Shown: positions 41,897 through 48,928 of the stretch, in pieces
Position numbering within the stretch: the stretch's first letter is position 1
Layout of the letters: every line of letters starts with the position of its first letter
Source of the DNA: Paenibacillus harenae
GTDB lineage: Bacteria; Bacillota; Bacilli; Paenibacillales; Paenibacillaceae
Assembly: GCF_030812415.1 (NCBI RefSeq)
Contig: NZ_JAUSST010000005.1
Coordinates: 248,001-312,000 of the forward strand
Length of the DNA stretch: 64,000 nt
Direction: 5' to 3'
Notes under the pieces: model-generated
What the model was told of the DNA's origin: nothing
Databases searched by the model: none
The model's input: only the letters and a program-made list of their open reading frames with translations
Translations under genes and position numbers: made by a program

Positions 41897-42117
41897 AGAT
41901 TGCCGCTCCTTATGGTAAGAGTAGATGATACGGCTGGAGTTCCAGCGGAGGGAGAGACGGCAGCGGTATAGGGTCCGGGTTCGGGACTCGCTGCCATCTT
42001 TTTCGCTGTCGAAGGGCCGGTTATTTTGCGCTGAGTAAGATCAAATAGGATGAAGGTATATAGTGCTCTCGGGCGTGTATTGTACCGCCGGCCGACTTCG
42101 AGGTCATGCCATGACAA
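41893..42117 (-). CDS. Doubtful small open frame between nirD and cobA
   Basis: A 74-codon frame starting at TTG and rich in Ser, Pro and Thr. I do not recognise it and it has no clear ribosome binding site. Its stop overlaps the cobA start as ATGA, a typical coupling arrangement, which is the only reason to list it. The 245-base gap may otherwise be untranslated. Confidence 0.25.
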   Translation of the reverse strand: MSWHDLEVGRRYNTRPRALYTFILFDLTQRKITGPSTAKKMAASPEPGPYTAAVSPSAGTPAVSSTLTIRSGNL

Positions 42118-42141
42118 CGCCGTACGCCATGGTGTTCGCCT

Positions 42142-42456
42142 CTAGATGGTTACGTAGATAGAGCCGCTCTCGTGATCGATCTCTGTTTTGTAGGTTGTAA
42201 TGCAGCCTTCATCGGGCTCGTGTACGCGGCCGCTGCGAAGATCGATCTTCCAGTCATGGAGCGGGCAGTGTACGGCCGTGCCGCACACCATCCCTTCCGA
42301 AAGCTGGCCGCCCTTGTGCGGACATTTGTTATCGACGGCAAGGATGCTGTTATCGCTTAGGCGGAACAAGGCGATTTCTTTATCGTCGATTTTCAGCTTA
42401 CGGGAGCTCTTCACGTCGATATCGGATAAGTTCGCAATCAAAAATTTCGTTGTCAT
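42142..42456 (-). CDS. nirD: Assimilatory nitrite reductase small subunit (Rieske-type)
   Basis: The 104-residue protein is the NirD subunit. NKCPHKGGQLSEG and VHCPLHDWKIDLRSGR carry the Cys-His and Cys-x2-His pairs of a Rieske [2Fe-2S] centre (the first pair is CPH, the second CPLH). ATG 42456 is chosen because GGAGGAG lies eight bases upstream; a longer frame to 42507 overlaps nirB. It is 13 bases after nirB. In assimilatory nitrite reductase it partners NirB in the six-electron reduction of nitrite to ammonium. Confidence 0.95.
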   Translation of the reverse strand: MTTKFLIANLSDIDVKSSRKLKIDDKEIALFRLSDNSILAVDNKCPHKGGQLSEGMVCGTAVHCPLHDWKIDLRSGRVHEPDEGCITTYKTEIDHESGSIYVTI

Positions 42457-42469
42457 ATGAAGGCTCCTC

Positions 42470-44911
42470 CTAGCTTTGTACCGGTTGCGGTGCAGTAATT
42501 TGTTCAAAGTTTTTGCGCAGTTCTTTGTCTTCGATGATTTTTTTCCAAGGATCTTCTTGCAGGCTGATCGCTTTATCCAAGCGATCTTTCAGTGCCATTC
42601 GCACCTCATGGTCCTCGAGTGCCTTCTTCACGTAGTCGAGACCGACGCGCTCAACCCAGTGCATCGTTCTTTCATTCCATGTCGCTTCCTCGCGGTACAG
42701 CTGCAAGAAAGCCGACGACCATTCCATGACCTCTTCTTCAGTCTTTACAACCGTGAGCAGGTCGGTTGCTCTTACGTGCACGCCGCCGTTGCCGGCGATA
42801 TGAATTTCCCAGCCGCCGTCGATCGCAACGAGGCCGACGTCTTTGATTGTCGCTTCCGCGCAGTTACGCGGGCAGCCGGACACGGCCAGCTTGACTTTGG
42901 CCGGCGCATTCATGCGCTCGAACGCTTTTTCCAGCTTGATGCCCATGCCCATCGCATCCTGCGTGCCGAAGCGGCAGAACGTATTGCCGACGCAAGTCTT
43001 AACGGTACGAAGCGTCTTGCCGTACGCGTGTCCGGAAGGCATGTCAAGATCTTCCCACATGCTAGGCAGGTCTTCTTTCTTGACGCCTAGCAAGTCGAGG
43101 CGTTGACCGCCTGTGAACTTGACGAGCGGCACTTCGTATTTCACGGCAACATCGGCGATTCTTTTCAGCTCGGCCGGCGAAGTTACGCCGCCATATATAC
43201 GAGGAACGACCGAATACGTGCCGTCCTTTTGAATGTTCGCGTGGTAGCGCTCGTTCGTAATGCGGGATTCCTTCTCGTCCACGTATTCCTCCGGGAACAG
43301 CATGCCGAGGTAGTAGTTGAGCGAAGGACGGCATTTCGAGCAGCCTTCAGGATTTTTCCATTCGAGAACGTTCATAACTTCTTTGATCGTTTTGAGACCC
43401 ATGCGCTTGATTTCAGATACGATTTCATCTCTTGAATGCGTGGTGCAGCCGCAAATGCCTTCTTTGACCGGTTCGCCGACAGCGTCGCCTGCGTACAGAT
43501 GGAGCAAGCCTTCAACATCGGTTTTACAGCCGCCGCACGATGCGGCAGCCTTCGTGCACGCTTTAATGGCGCCGACGGTGTTACAGCCTTTGTTCAGGAT
43601 CGCGTCGCCGATTGCGCCTTTGGATACGCCGTTACAGCCGCAAATGATTTCGTCGTCGGCCAATGCAGCAAGATGAGCTGTCGGATCCTTCTTGGCGCCG
43701 CCTCCGCCTGGCGCGAAGCCGAGCAAAATTTCTTTCTCGCGGCCTTCGATGGACTCGCCTTTCTTGATTTGCGAGAACAGCTCGGCACCGTCCGATATGT
43801 CGCCGAATAATACGGCACCGATCAATTTTCCATCTTTGACCACGATTTTTTTGTACGTGCCTGCGAAATCATCCTGTATGCGCATGGAACGCGTGCCCGG
43901 CGTATCTCTGAAGCTGCCGGCGGAGAATACGTCTACACCGGATACTTTCAGCTTCGTCGACGTGACCGATCCGTGATAACCGTCGGTATCGACTCCCGCC
44001 AAATGCTTCGCGAGCACCGCGCCTTGCTCATAAAGCGGCGCGACGAGTCCGTATGCGACACCGCGGTGCTCGGCGCATTCGCCGACCGCATAAACATCGG
44101 GGATGCTGGTCTGCATGTAGTCGTTGACGATGATCCCGCGGTTAACTTCCAAGCCCGTTGCCTGCGCAAGCTCGACATTCGGTACGATGCCGGCCGCCAT
44201 GACGACCAGGTCGGCGCAGATTTCGGTGCCGTCCGAGAAAGCAAGACCCGTTACGCGCTTATTGCCTTTAACGCTCGCCGTTTGTTTACTCAGGAGGAAC
44301 TTCATGCCTTGCTCTTCCAGCTCGCGCTTCAGCATTACGGAAGCCGGCTCGTCAAGCTCTCTATTCATCAGGAAAGCATTCCTGTGGATAACGTCAACTT
44401 CCATGCCGAGGTGGAGCAGACCGCGCGCTGCTTCGAGTCCGAGCAGGCCGCCGCCGATTACCGCCGCCTTCTTATATGTCTTGGCCGTCTCGATCATGAT
44501 CTCGCAGTCGCGAATGTCGCGGAAGCCGATAACGCCTTCCTTGTCAGCGCCTGGAATCGGCAGCATGAAAGGATTCGAGCCGGTAGCGATAACGAGGGTA
44601 TCGTATTCCGCCTCAAGACCAAGGTGAGTCGTCACCTTCTTGTTGTCCGTGTCGATCCTCGAGACCGTATGGCCAGTATGCAGCTCGATGTTGTTTTCTT
44701 TGTACCAGTCCCAATCATTAATGACGATTTCGTTAATGTCTGCTCCGCCTTCGAGAACGGACGACAGCATGATCCGGTTGTAGTTAGGATGTGGCTCGGA
44801 ACCGAAAATCGTAATCTCGTAGGCGTCGGTCGTCAGCTTCAGCAAATGCTCGATGGCGCGCACCCCAGCCATGCCGTTGCCGATAAGCACTAGTTTTTTA
44901 GCTTGTGTCAT
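42470..44911 (-). CDS. nirB: Assimilatory nitrite reductase [NAD(P)H] large subunit
   Basis: The 813-residue protein has all NirB modules. FAD/NAD domains come first (VLIGNGMAGVRAIEHLL, AAVIGGGLLGLEAARGLL). A BFD-type [2Fe-2S] domain at about residue 420-480 has IICGCNGVSKGAI and AAASCGGC, with a second Cys set in EGICGCTTHS. The siroheme/[4Fe-4S] domain shows TCVGNTFCRFGTQD and SGCPRNCAEATIKD. GGGAGGAGAG precedes the ATG. Its leader contains an ANTAR-type antitermination structure and its promoter carries a TnrA/GlnR box, giving double control by nitrogen limitation and nitrate/nitrite. It leads the nirB-nirD-cobA operon. Confidence 0.96.
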   Translation of the reverse strand: MTQAKKLVLIGNGMAGVRAIEHLLKLTTDAYEITIFGSEPHPNYNRIMLSSVLEGGADINEIVINDWDWYKENNIELHTGHTVSRIDTDNKKVTTHLGLEAEYDTLVIATGSNPFMLPIPGADKEGVIGFRDIRDCEIMIETAKTYKKAAVIGGGLLGLEAARGLLHLGMEVDVIHRNAFLMNRELDEPASVMLKRELEEQGMKFLLSKQTASVKGNKRVTGLAFSDGTEICADLVVMAAGIVPNVELAQATGLEVNRGIIVNDYMQTSIPDVYAVGECAEHRGVAYGLVAPLYEQGAVLAKHLAGVDTDGYHGSVTSTKLKVSGVDVFSAGSFRDTPGTRSMRIQDDFAGTYKKIVVKDGKLIGAVLFGDISDGAELFSQIKKGESIEGREKEILLGFAPGGGGAKKDPTAHLAALADDEIICGCNGVSKGAIGDAILNKGCNTVGAIKACTKAAASCGGCKTDVEGLLHLYAGDAVGEPVKEGICGCTTHSRDEIVSEIKRMGLKTIKEVMNVLEWKNPEGCSKCRPSLNYYLGMLFPEEYVDEKESRITNERYHANIQKDGTYSVVPRIYGGVTSPAELKRIADVAVKYEVPLVKFTGGQRLDLLGVKKEDLPSMWEDLDMPSGHAYGKTLRTVKTCVGNTFCRFGTQDAMGMGIKLEKAFERMNAPAKVKLAVSGCPRNCAEATIKDVGLVAIDGGWEIHIAGNGGVHVRATDLLTVVKTEEEVMEWSSAFLQLYREEATWNERTMHWVERVGLDYVKKALEDHEVRMALKDRLDKAISLQEDPWKKIIEDKELRKNFEQITAPQPVQS

Positions 44912-44964
44912 GATACTCTCTCCTCCCGCTAACTCTCTGTATATTTTGCTGTGAAATCAGTAAA

Positions 44965-45055
44965 GCCCGCTTTCGAAACACAGGGTTGCATACATCTCCC
45001 CTGAGAACGAAAGCAGGCGTCATTGCCGCTTCAAACGAATACATCGTTGTATTCG
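44965..45055 (-). promoter_or_regulatory. ANTAR-responsive antitermination leader of nirB
   Basis: Read on the minus strand, hairpin P1 is CGAATAC-AACGAT-GTATTCG (45055-45036). Hairpin P2 is AAGCGGC-AATGAC-GCC(T)GCTT (45031-45011) with one bulged T. Both have six-base loops with A at position 1 and G at position 4, the defining pattern for ANTAR protein binding sites. The 3' side of P2 is also the 5' arm of a terminator, GCCTGCTTTCG (45018-45008), pairing with CGAAAGCGGGC (44975-44965), with an inner CAGGG/CCCTG stem and TTTACTGATTT after it. P2 and the terminator cannot coexist. Confidence 0.85.
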
Positions 45056-45083
45056 AGATTCATATTTTTTTATTGGTAACGTA

Positions 45084-45113
45084 AATATACAACGCCAACC
45101 CGTATCGTGTCAA
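45084..45113 (-). promoter_or_regulatory. Sigma-A promoter of nirB
   Basis: On the minus strand TTGACA (45113-45108), an 18-base spacer and TATATT (45089-45084). Transcription would start near 45077, about 20 bases before hairpin P1. Confidence 0.75.
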
Positions 45114-45124
45114 CATAGTTAACA
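45108..45124. promoter_or_regulatory. TnrA/GlnR box I
   Basis: TGTCA-N7-TAACA exactly fits TGTNA-N7-TNACA. It overlaps the -35 hexamer of nirB, centred near -39, a position expected for GlnR-type repression. Confidence 0.7.
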
Positions 45125-45148
45125 TGGAAATTTTAGTTCAATGACATA

Positions 45149-45177
45149 TCGACATTTTCCTGTATTCTATGTTATAT
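45149..45177 (+). promoter_or_regulatory. Candidate promoter of the ANTAR gene
   Basis: TCGACA (45149-45154), a 17-base spacer and TTATAT (45172-45177). TnrA/GlnR box II covers the -10 hexamer. Confidence 0.5.
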
Positions 45178-45186
45178 ATATTCACA
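45170..45186. promoter_or_regulatory. TnrA/GlnR box II
   Basis: TGTTA-N7-TCACA, a perfect fit to TGTNA-N7-TNACA with an A+T-only spacer. It lies 62 bases (about six helical turns) from box I, so cooperative binding across the two sites is possible. Confidence 0.7.
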
Positions 45187-45308
45187 AAGACTAAAAACGG
45201 CTGTTGTTGAAGAGACATACAATTCACCGCGTATCGTGAGCTTGCGCCCTAGTAGGGCGGGAACAATCGCGTACGCTTGTAAAGTCTAATGAAGGGAGGC
45301 GCTCTTAT

Positions 45309-45926
45309 ATGCGTTCTATGTTAGTGGTTGACAACCTGCGCGATCCCGCATTTAAGGCGTCGGGGAAGCTGCCGAGTCGTGGTGCAGCGGGGCATACGCC
45401 GCAATATCTGCTGGAAGAGTACGGTTATCAGGTTACGCTGCTGGATCGGGATGAGCAGACAGCGAAATATATAGACGGCGCGGATGCGGTTATCCTTCAC
45501 GTCCCGCTGAACGAAGTGAAGACATGGGGAACAAAGCTGCTTAAGCGGAAGCGCGTGCCGATTCTGTGGTGGTGCAGTTCCACGACGGCCTCTTTGTCCG
45601 CTGCCTTTTGTGAGGACGATGCGCCGGTCGACGGCATTCTGACGCCTAGCATGAGCGCGCAGGAGCTTCATTGGGCGCTTCAATTCGGCTCGAAGCAGTG
45701 CATGGAGCGTCAACAATGGTACAGTGAGCGCAAGCAGCTGGAATCGCGTCTCGAGGAGCGCAAGTGGATCGATATGGCGAAGGGGATTTTGTGCAAAATT
45801 AAAAATATATCCGAGGCGGAGGCTTACGAGTTTCTGCGCAAGCAGGCGATGAATGAACGGAAGCGCATGGTTGACGTGGCGACGTCCATCGTGAAAGTAT
45901 ATCAAATATTGCAGGATCAAAAATAA
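45309..45926 (+). CDS. nasT: ANTAR-domain transcription antiterminator (NasT-like)
   Basis: The 205-residue protein has an N-terminal receiver-like domain that lacks a clear phospho-acceptor Asp pattern (LRDPAFKASGKLPSRGAAGH, ADAVILHVPLNEV). A predicted coiled coil joins it to a C-terminal ANTAR domain: EERKWIDMAKGILCKIKN and EAYEFLRKQAMNERKRMVDV. ANTAR proteins bind two-hairpin leader RNAs and block termination. The target is encoded next door in the nirB leader. AAGGGAGG precedes the ATG. The degenerate receiver suggests ligand or partner control rather than phosphorylation, as in NasT, which responds to nitrate or nitrite through NasS; no NasS is in the window. Confidence 0.9.
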   Translation: MRSMLVVDNLRDPAFKASGKLPSRGAAGHTPQYLLEEYGYQVTLLDRDEQTAKYIDGADAVILHVPLNEVKTWGTKLLKRKRVPILWWCSSTTASLSAAFCEDDAPVDGILTPSMSAQELHWALQFGSKQCMERQQWYSERKQLESRLEERKWIDMAKGILCKIKNISEAEAYEFLRKQAMNERKRMVDVATSIVKVYQILQDQK

Positions 45927-45938
45927 GGGGGCCGTGTA

Positions 45939-46988
45939 ATGATGATTAACCTATTGAAAGAAGTTGCCCGAGGCAAACGCGGCGCCCGTGATCTGACCTA
46001 TGAGGAAGCGCATCAAGCGGCGGACGAGATATTAAATATGAGCGCGACACCGGCGCAGATTGGCGCCTTCTTCATTGCCGAGAGGATCAAGATGGAGACC
46101 GTAGAGGAGCTTGAGGCGTTCACGTCCGTATGCCGAAGCCAAGCGTTCCGCTCGCCGATACAAGAAGGATTGGATTGCGCAGGCCCGTATGACGGACGCA
46201 AAAAAACGTTTATCGCAACGTTTCCGACCGCGTTTCTACTCGCTTCCGCAGGGCTGCCGGTCACGCTGCACGGCGCAGCTTCGCTGCCGCCGAAGTGGGG
46301 CGTAACGCTACAGGATTTGCTGCAGCAAATCGGCATCGATGCGGAGCGCCTATCGCGAAATCAAATTATTCAGGCGGCAGAGAGCACGGGCGTGCTGTAT
46401 GTGCCGGCCGAGCAATGGTGTCCGCCGCTTAAGGCGCTCCGCTCGATTCGCGAGGAACTGGGCATGCGGACCGTGCTGAATACGGCGGAGAAGCTGATCG
46501 ACTACTCGCTGTCTCCTTACCTTGTATTCGGCGTTTACCACAATACGGTATTCGATCGGATGTCAAAGCTCGTAACGAATTTGAAATACAAAAAAGCTCT
46601 AATCGTGCAAGGCGCGGAAGGGTCGGAGGATCTGTTCATCGAACGCCCTACTCGCACTTATCTCGTCGAGAACGGCGAGCCGCAGCTACATGTCGTCAAT
46701 CCCGAGACGTACGGGCTCGACACGCCGCTGCCGGAGATGACGTGGACGGCCGAGCTGCAGATCAGCGTAGCGGAGGATGTGCTGCAGGGCCGCGGGCACA
46801 TGGCTTTCACCAACCAAGTGCTGCTTAACGGCGCAGTGCGCCTGCGTCTCGCAGGTAAGGTGGAGTCGGTGGAGGAAGGGTTGTATACGTGCAAGGATTT
46901 GCTCGATAACGGCGCTCCCTTCGAGCTGTATCGCAATTGGCAAGCGATGATGAGAAGCGGTATTGCGCAGGTTGGGCGGAGCCAATAG
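45939..46988 (+). CDS. Anthranilate phosphoribosyltransferase-like protein (TrpD2 type)
   Basis: The 349-residue protein has the TrpD/nucleoside phosphorylase fold. DLTYEEAHQAADEILNMSAT with PAQIGAFFIAERIKMETVEE forms the helical N-terminal part. The PRPP-binding region is degenerate: the canonical GTGGD is replaced by AGPYDGRKKTF and the substrate loop reads LHGAASLPPKWGV. It is therefore more like the DNA-binding TrpD2/YbiB group than a tryptophan enzyme. It lies 12 bases after the ANTAR gene and ends at a strong terminator, so it belongs to the nitrite-locus regulatory operon. A nucleic-acid-binding or regulatory role is possible (inference). Confidence 0.82.
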   Translation: MMINLLKEVARGKRGARDLTYEEAHQAADEILNMSATPAQIGAFFIAERIKMETVEELEAFTSVCRSQAFRSPIQEGLDCAGPYDGRKKTFIATFPTAFLLASAGLPVTLHGAASLPPKWGVTLQDLLQQIGIDAERLSRNQIIQAAESTGVLYVPAEQWCPPLKALRSIREELGMRTVLNTAEKLIDYSLSPYLVFGVYHNTVFDRMSKLVTNLKYKKALIVQGAEGSEDLFIERPTRTYLVENGEPQLHVVNPETYGLDTPLPEMTWTAELQISVAEDVLQGRGHMAFTNQVLLNGAVRLRLAGKVESVEEGLYTCKDLLDNGAPFELYRNWQAMMRSGIAQVGRSQ

Positions 46989-47010
46989 ACAGACGGAACG
47001 AAACAATAGA

Positions 47011-47057
47011 AAACCTCACATGCATGGAACCCGAGTTCTATGCATGTGAGGTTTTTG
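47011..47057 (+). terminator. Rho-independent terminator after the TrpD-like gene
   Basis: AAAACCTCACATGCAT pairs with ATGCATGTGAGGTTTT, plus an inner GAAC/GTTC stem. A T-run follows. This is one of the strongest terminators in the window. Confidence 0.93.
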
Positions 47058-47102
47058 CTGTTGTCCCGTTATTTAATCCATGCCGAACGCGAGAAAAATC
47101 CA

Positions 47103-47131
47103 TTGTTATTCGATAGGTCATCCACTATAAT
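47103..47131 (+). promoter_or_regulatory. Sigma-A promoter of the ABC exporter operon
   Basis: TTGTTA (47103-47108), a 17-base spacer and a perfect TATAAT (47126-47131). It lies 49 bases before the first exporter gene. Confidence 0.75.
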
Positions 47132-47180
47132 AAGCGCAGTTCGGCGGTTCCATTACTCTGAATGAATTCGAGGTGCGTGC

Positions 47181-48926
47181 ATGGTACGATTAATGCGTTT
47201 TTTGAAGCCGTATTGGTTGATTGCGCTGCTGGCGCCTTTGTTTATGCTGCTGGAAGTGTGGATGGACTTGCTGCAGCCGAAGCTGATGGCCAGTATCGTG
47301 AACGATGGAATTATAGGGGAGAACCTGAATCATATAGTTAGAACGGGGGGAGTTATGCTCCTTGTCGCGCTCGTGGGACTAATCGGCGGCGCGTGCTGCA
47401 CGATTTGTTCGACGATTGCCTCGCAGCACTTCGGCAAAGACTTGAGGCAGGAGCTTTTTCGGAAAATACAGTCGCTTTCCATTCAAAGCGTGGAGCGAGT
47501 CGGCACAGGCTCGGTTATTACAAGGCTGACCGGTGATATCGCGCAGCTTCAGCAGGTCGTCCTTATGACGCTGCGGGTATTCGCGCGCAACTCGTTCCAA
47601 ATCATCGGCAGCGTGATCATGGTCTATACGATTAGTCCAAGGCTATCGGTCATTCTGCTTATTATGATTCCGATGATTGCAGCCGTACTCGTTATCGTAA
47701 CTCGCGTTTCTATTCCGCTGTTCGCCCGGATGCAGGCTTCGATCGATCAAGTCAATACGGTTATGCAGGAAAATCTGTCGGGCATACGCGTCGTGAAAGC
47801 GTTCGTTCGTTCCGATTATGAGGAGAAGCGATTCGACGGGGCCAATGGCGGCTTGCTGCGAGCAAGCCTGAAGTCGGCCAAGGTTGCAGCGCTCAACATG
47901 CCGATTATGTCGCTTATTCTTAACTTCAGTATCGTAGCGGCTCTATGGTACGGGGGCGTGCTTTCTAGAGAAGGGTCATTGCCCGTAGGAGATCTGGCAG
48001 CCTTCCTCACCTATGTCACGCAGCTGCTGTTCACGATTATGGGGCTCGGCAATCAACTGATGCTGATCGCCAGGGCGAAGGCGTCTGCCGACCGGATCAA
48101 TGAGATGTCGGATATGCAGGAGCCTGCATTGGAGGCTGTCGAGGCTGGCTTGCAGCAAGGAGGCATGCAGCGATCCGATGCCCGTATCGACCGGGGACGA
48201 CTCGAATTCCGGCATGTCGGGTTCAGCTATGACGGCAATATGAAAAATGCCGTGCTGCGGGATATTCATTTTACGGCGGAGCCCGGAGAAACGATCGGCA
48301 TCGTTGGAATAAACGGCGCGGGCAAGTCGACGATGGCTAGTCTCATCCCGCGCATCTATAACGTGACCGAAGGCTCGATCCATATCGATTCGCATCATAT
48401 AGCGGACATCGATCCGGAGGAGCTGCACAGCAAGGTGGGCATGGTGCTGCAGCAGGCGATGCTGTTCAGCGGTACGATTCGGGACAATATTTGTTACGGC
48501 AAGCCTGACTGCACGCAAGCCGAGTTGGAGGAGGCGGCTTCGGCGGCGCATGCGCATGAATTCATTATGGCGCTGCCGGACGGCTATGATACGAGAGTCG
48601 GTCAACGGGGCGTCAATCTATCGGGCGGACAGAAGCAGCGCTTGTCGCTGGCGCGAACGCTGCTCCTCAAGCCGCAAATTGTTATTTTGGACGATTGCAC
48701 GAGTGCCGTGGACTTGAATACCGATGGGCGGATCAGGCAGTCGCTCCGGCAGATCATGGGAAGCAGCACATGTCTGATCATTGGCCAACGAATTGCTTCC
48801 GTCGCGCATGCGGATCGCATTCTTGTTATGGAGCATGGTCGGATTACGGCACAAGGCACGCATGCCGAATTGTTCGAACGAAGCAATCTATATCGGCAGA
48901 TCGCGTTATCGCAGCAGGAGGTGTAG
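47181..48926 (+). CDS. Heterodimeric ABC exporter, subunit with degenerate ATP site
   Basis: The 581-residue half-transporter has six membrane helices in the first 300 residues and a nucleotide-binding domain. Walker A is GINGAGKST and the signature is a canonical LSGGQKQRLSLAR. Walker B ends LDDCTSAVD, with Asp where the catalytic Glu should be, and the switch His is replaced by Gln (IIGQRIASVAH). These changes mark it as the BmrC/LmrC-like partner that holds the inactive ATP site. It is followed two bases later by its partner gene. The likely role is multidrug or lipid export. Confidence 0.92.
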   Translation: MVRLMRFLKPYWLIALLAPLFMLLEVWMDLLQPKLMASIVNDGIIGENLNHIVRTGGVMLLVALVGLIGGACCTICSTIASQHFGKDLRQELFRKIQSLSIQSVERVGTGSVITRLTGDIAQLQQVVLMTLRVFARNSFQIIGSVIMVYTISPRLSVILLIMIPMIAAVLVIVTRVSIPLFARMQASIDQVNTVMQENLSGIRVVKAFVRSDYEEKRFDGANGGLLRASLKSAKVAALNMPIMSLILNFSIVAALWYGGVLSREGSLPVGDLAAFLTYVTQLLFTIMGLGNQLMLIARAKASADRINEMSDMQEPALEAVEAGLQQGGMQRSDARIDRGRLEFRHVGFSYDGNMKNAVLRDIHFTAEPGETIGIVGINGAGKSTMASLIPRIYNVTEGSIHIDSHHIADIDPEELHSKVGMVLQQAMLFSGTIRDNICYGKPDCTQAELEEAASAAHAHEFIMALPDGYDTRVGQRGVNLSGGQKQRLSLARTLLLKPQIVILDDCTSAVDLNTDGRIRQSLRQIMGSSTCLIIGQRIASVAHADRILVMEHGRITAQGTHAELFERSNLYRQIALSQQEV

Positions 48927-48928
48927 CA

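Larger units (their letters stand above)
44912..45308. other. Divergent regulatory region between nirB and the ANTAR gene
   Basis: These 397 bases hold, from left to right, the nirB ribosome binding site, a terminator, two hexaloop hairpins, the nirB promoter with TnrA/GlnR box I, and box II on the opposite promoter. A leader of about 120 bases for the ANTAR gene follows, with a small GCCC-TAGTA-GGGC hairpin and GAAGGGAGG before the start. Confidence 0.75.

Noticed and set aside
43973..44893. A 306-codon plus-strand open frame opposite nirB
   Set aside because: Shadow of the FAD/NAD domains of NirB; Arg/Asp-rich composition typical of antisense frames.
45190..45308. A second ANTAR-type hairpin pair in the leader of the ANTAR gene itself
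   Set aside because: The small hairpin there has a five-base loop (TAGTA) and no A1/G4 hexaloop; no overlapping terminator.
48695..48928. An N-terminal extension of the second exporter subunit into the first gene
   Set aside because: It is only an open overlap; GGAGG and ATG at 48929 define the start, and the extension matches no transporter.
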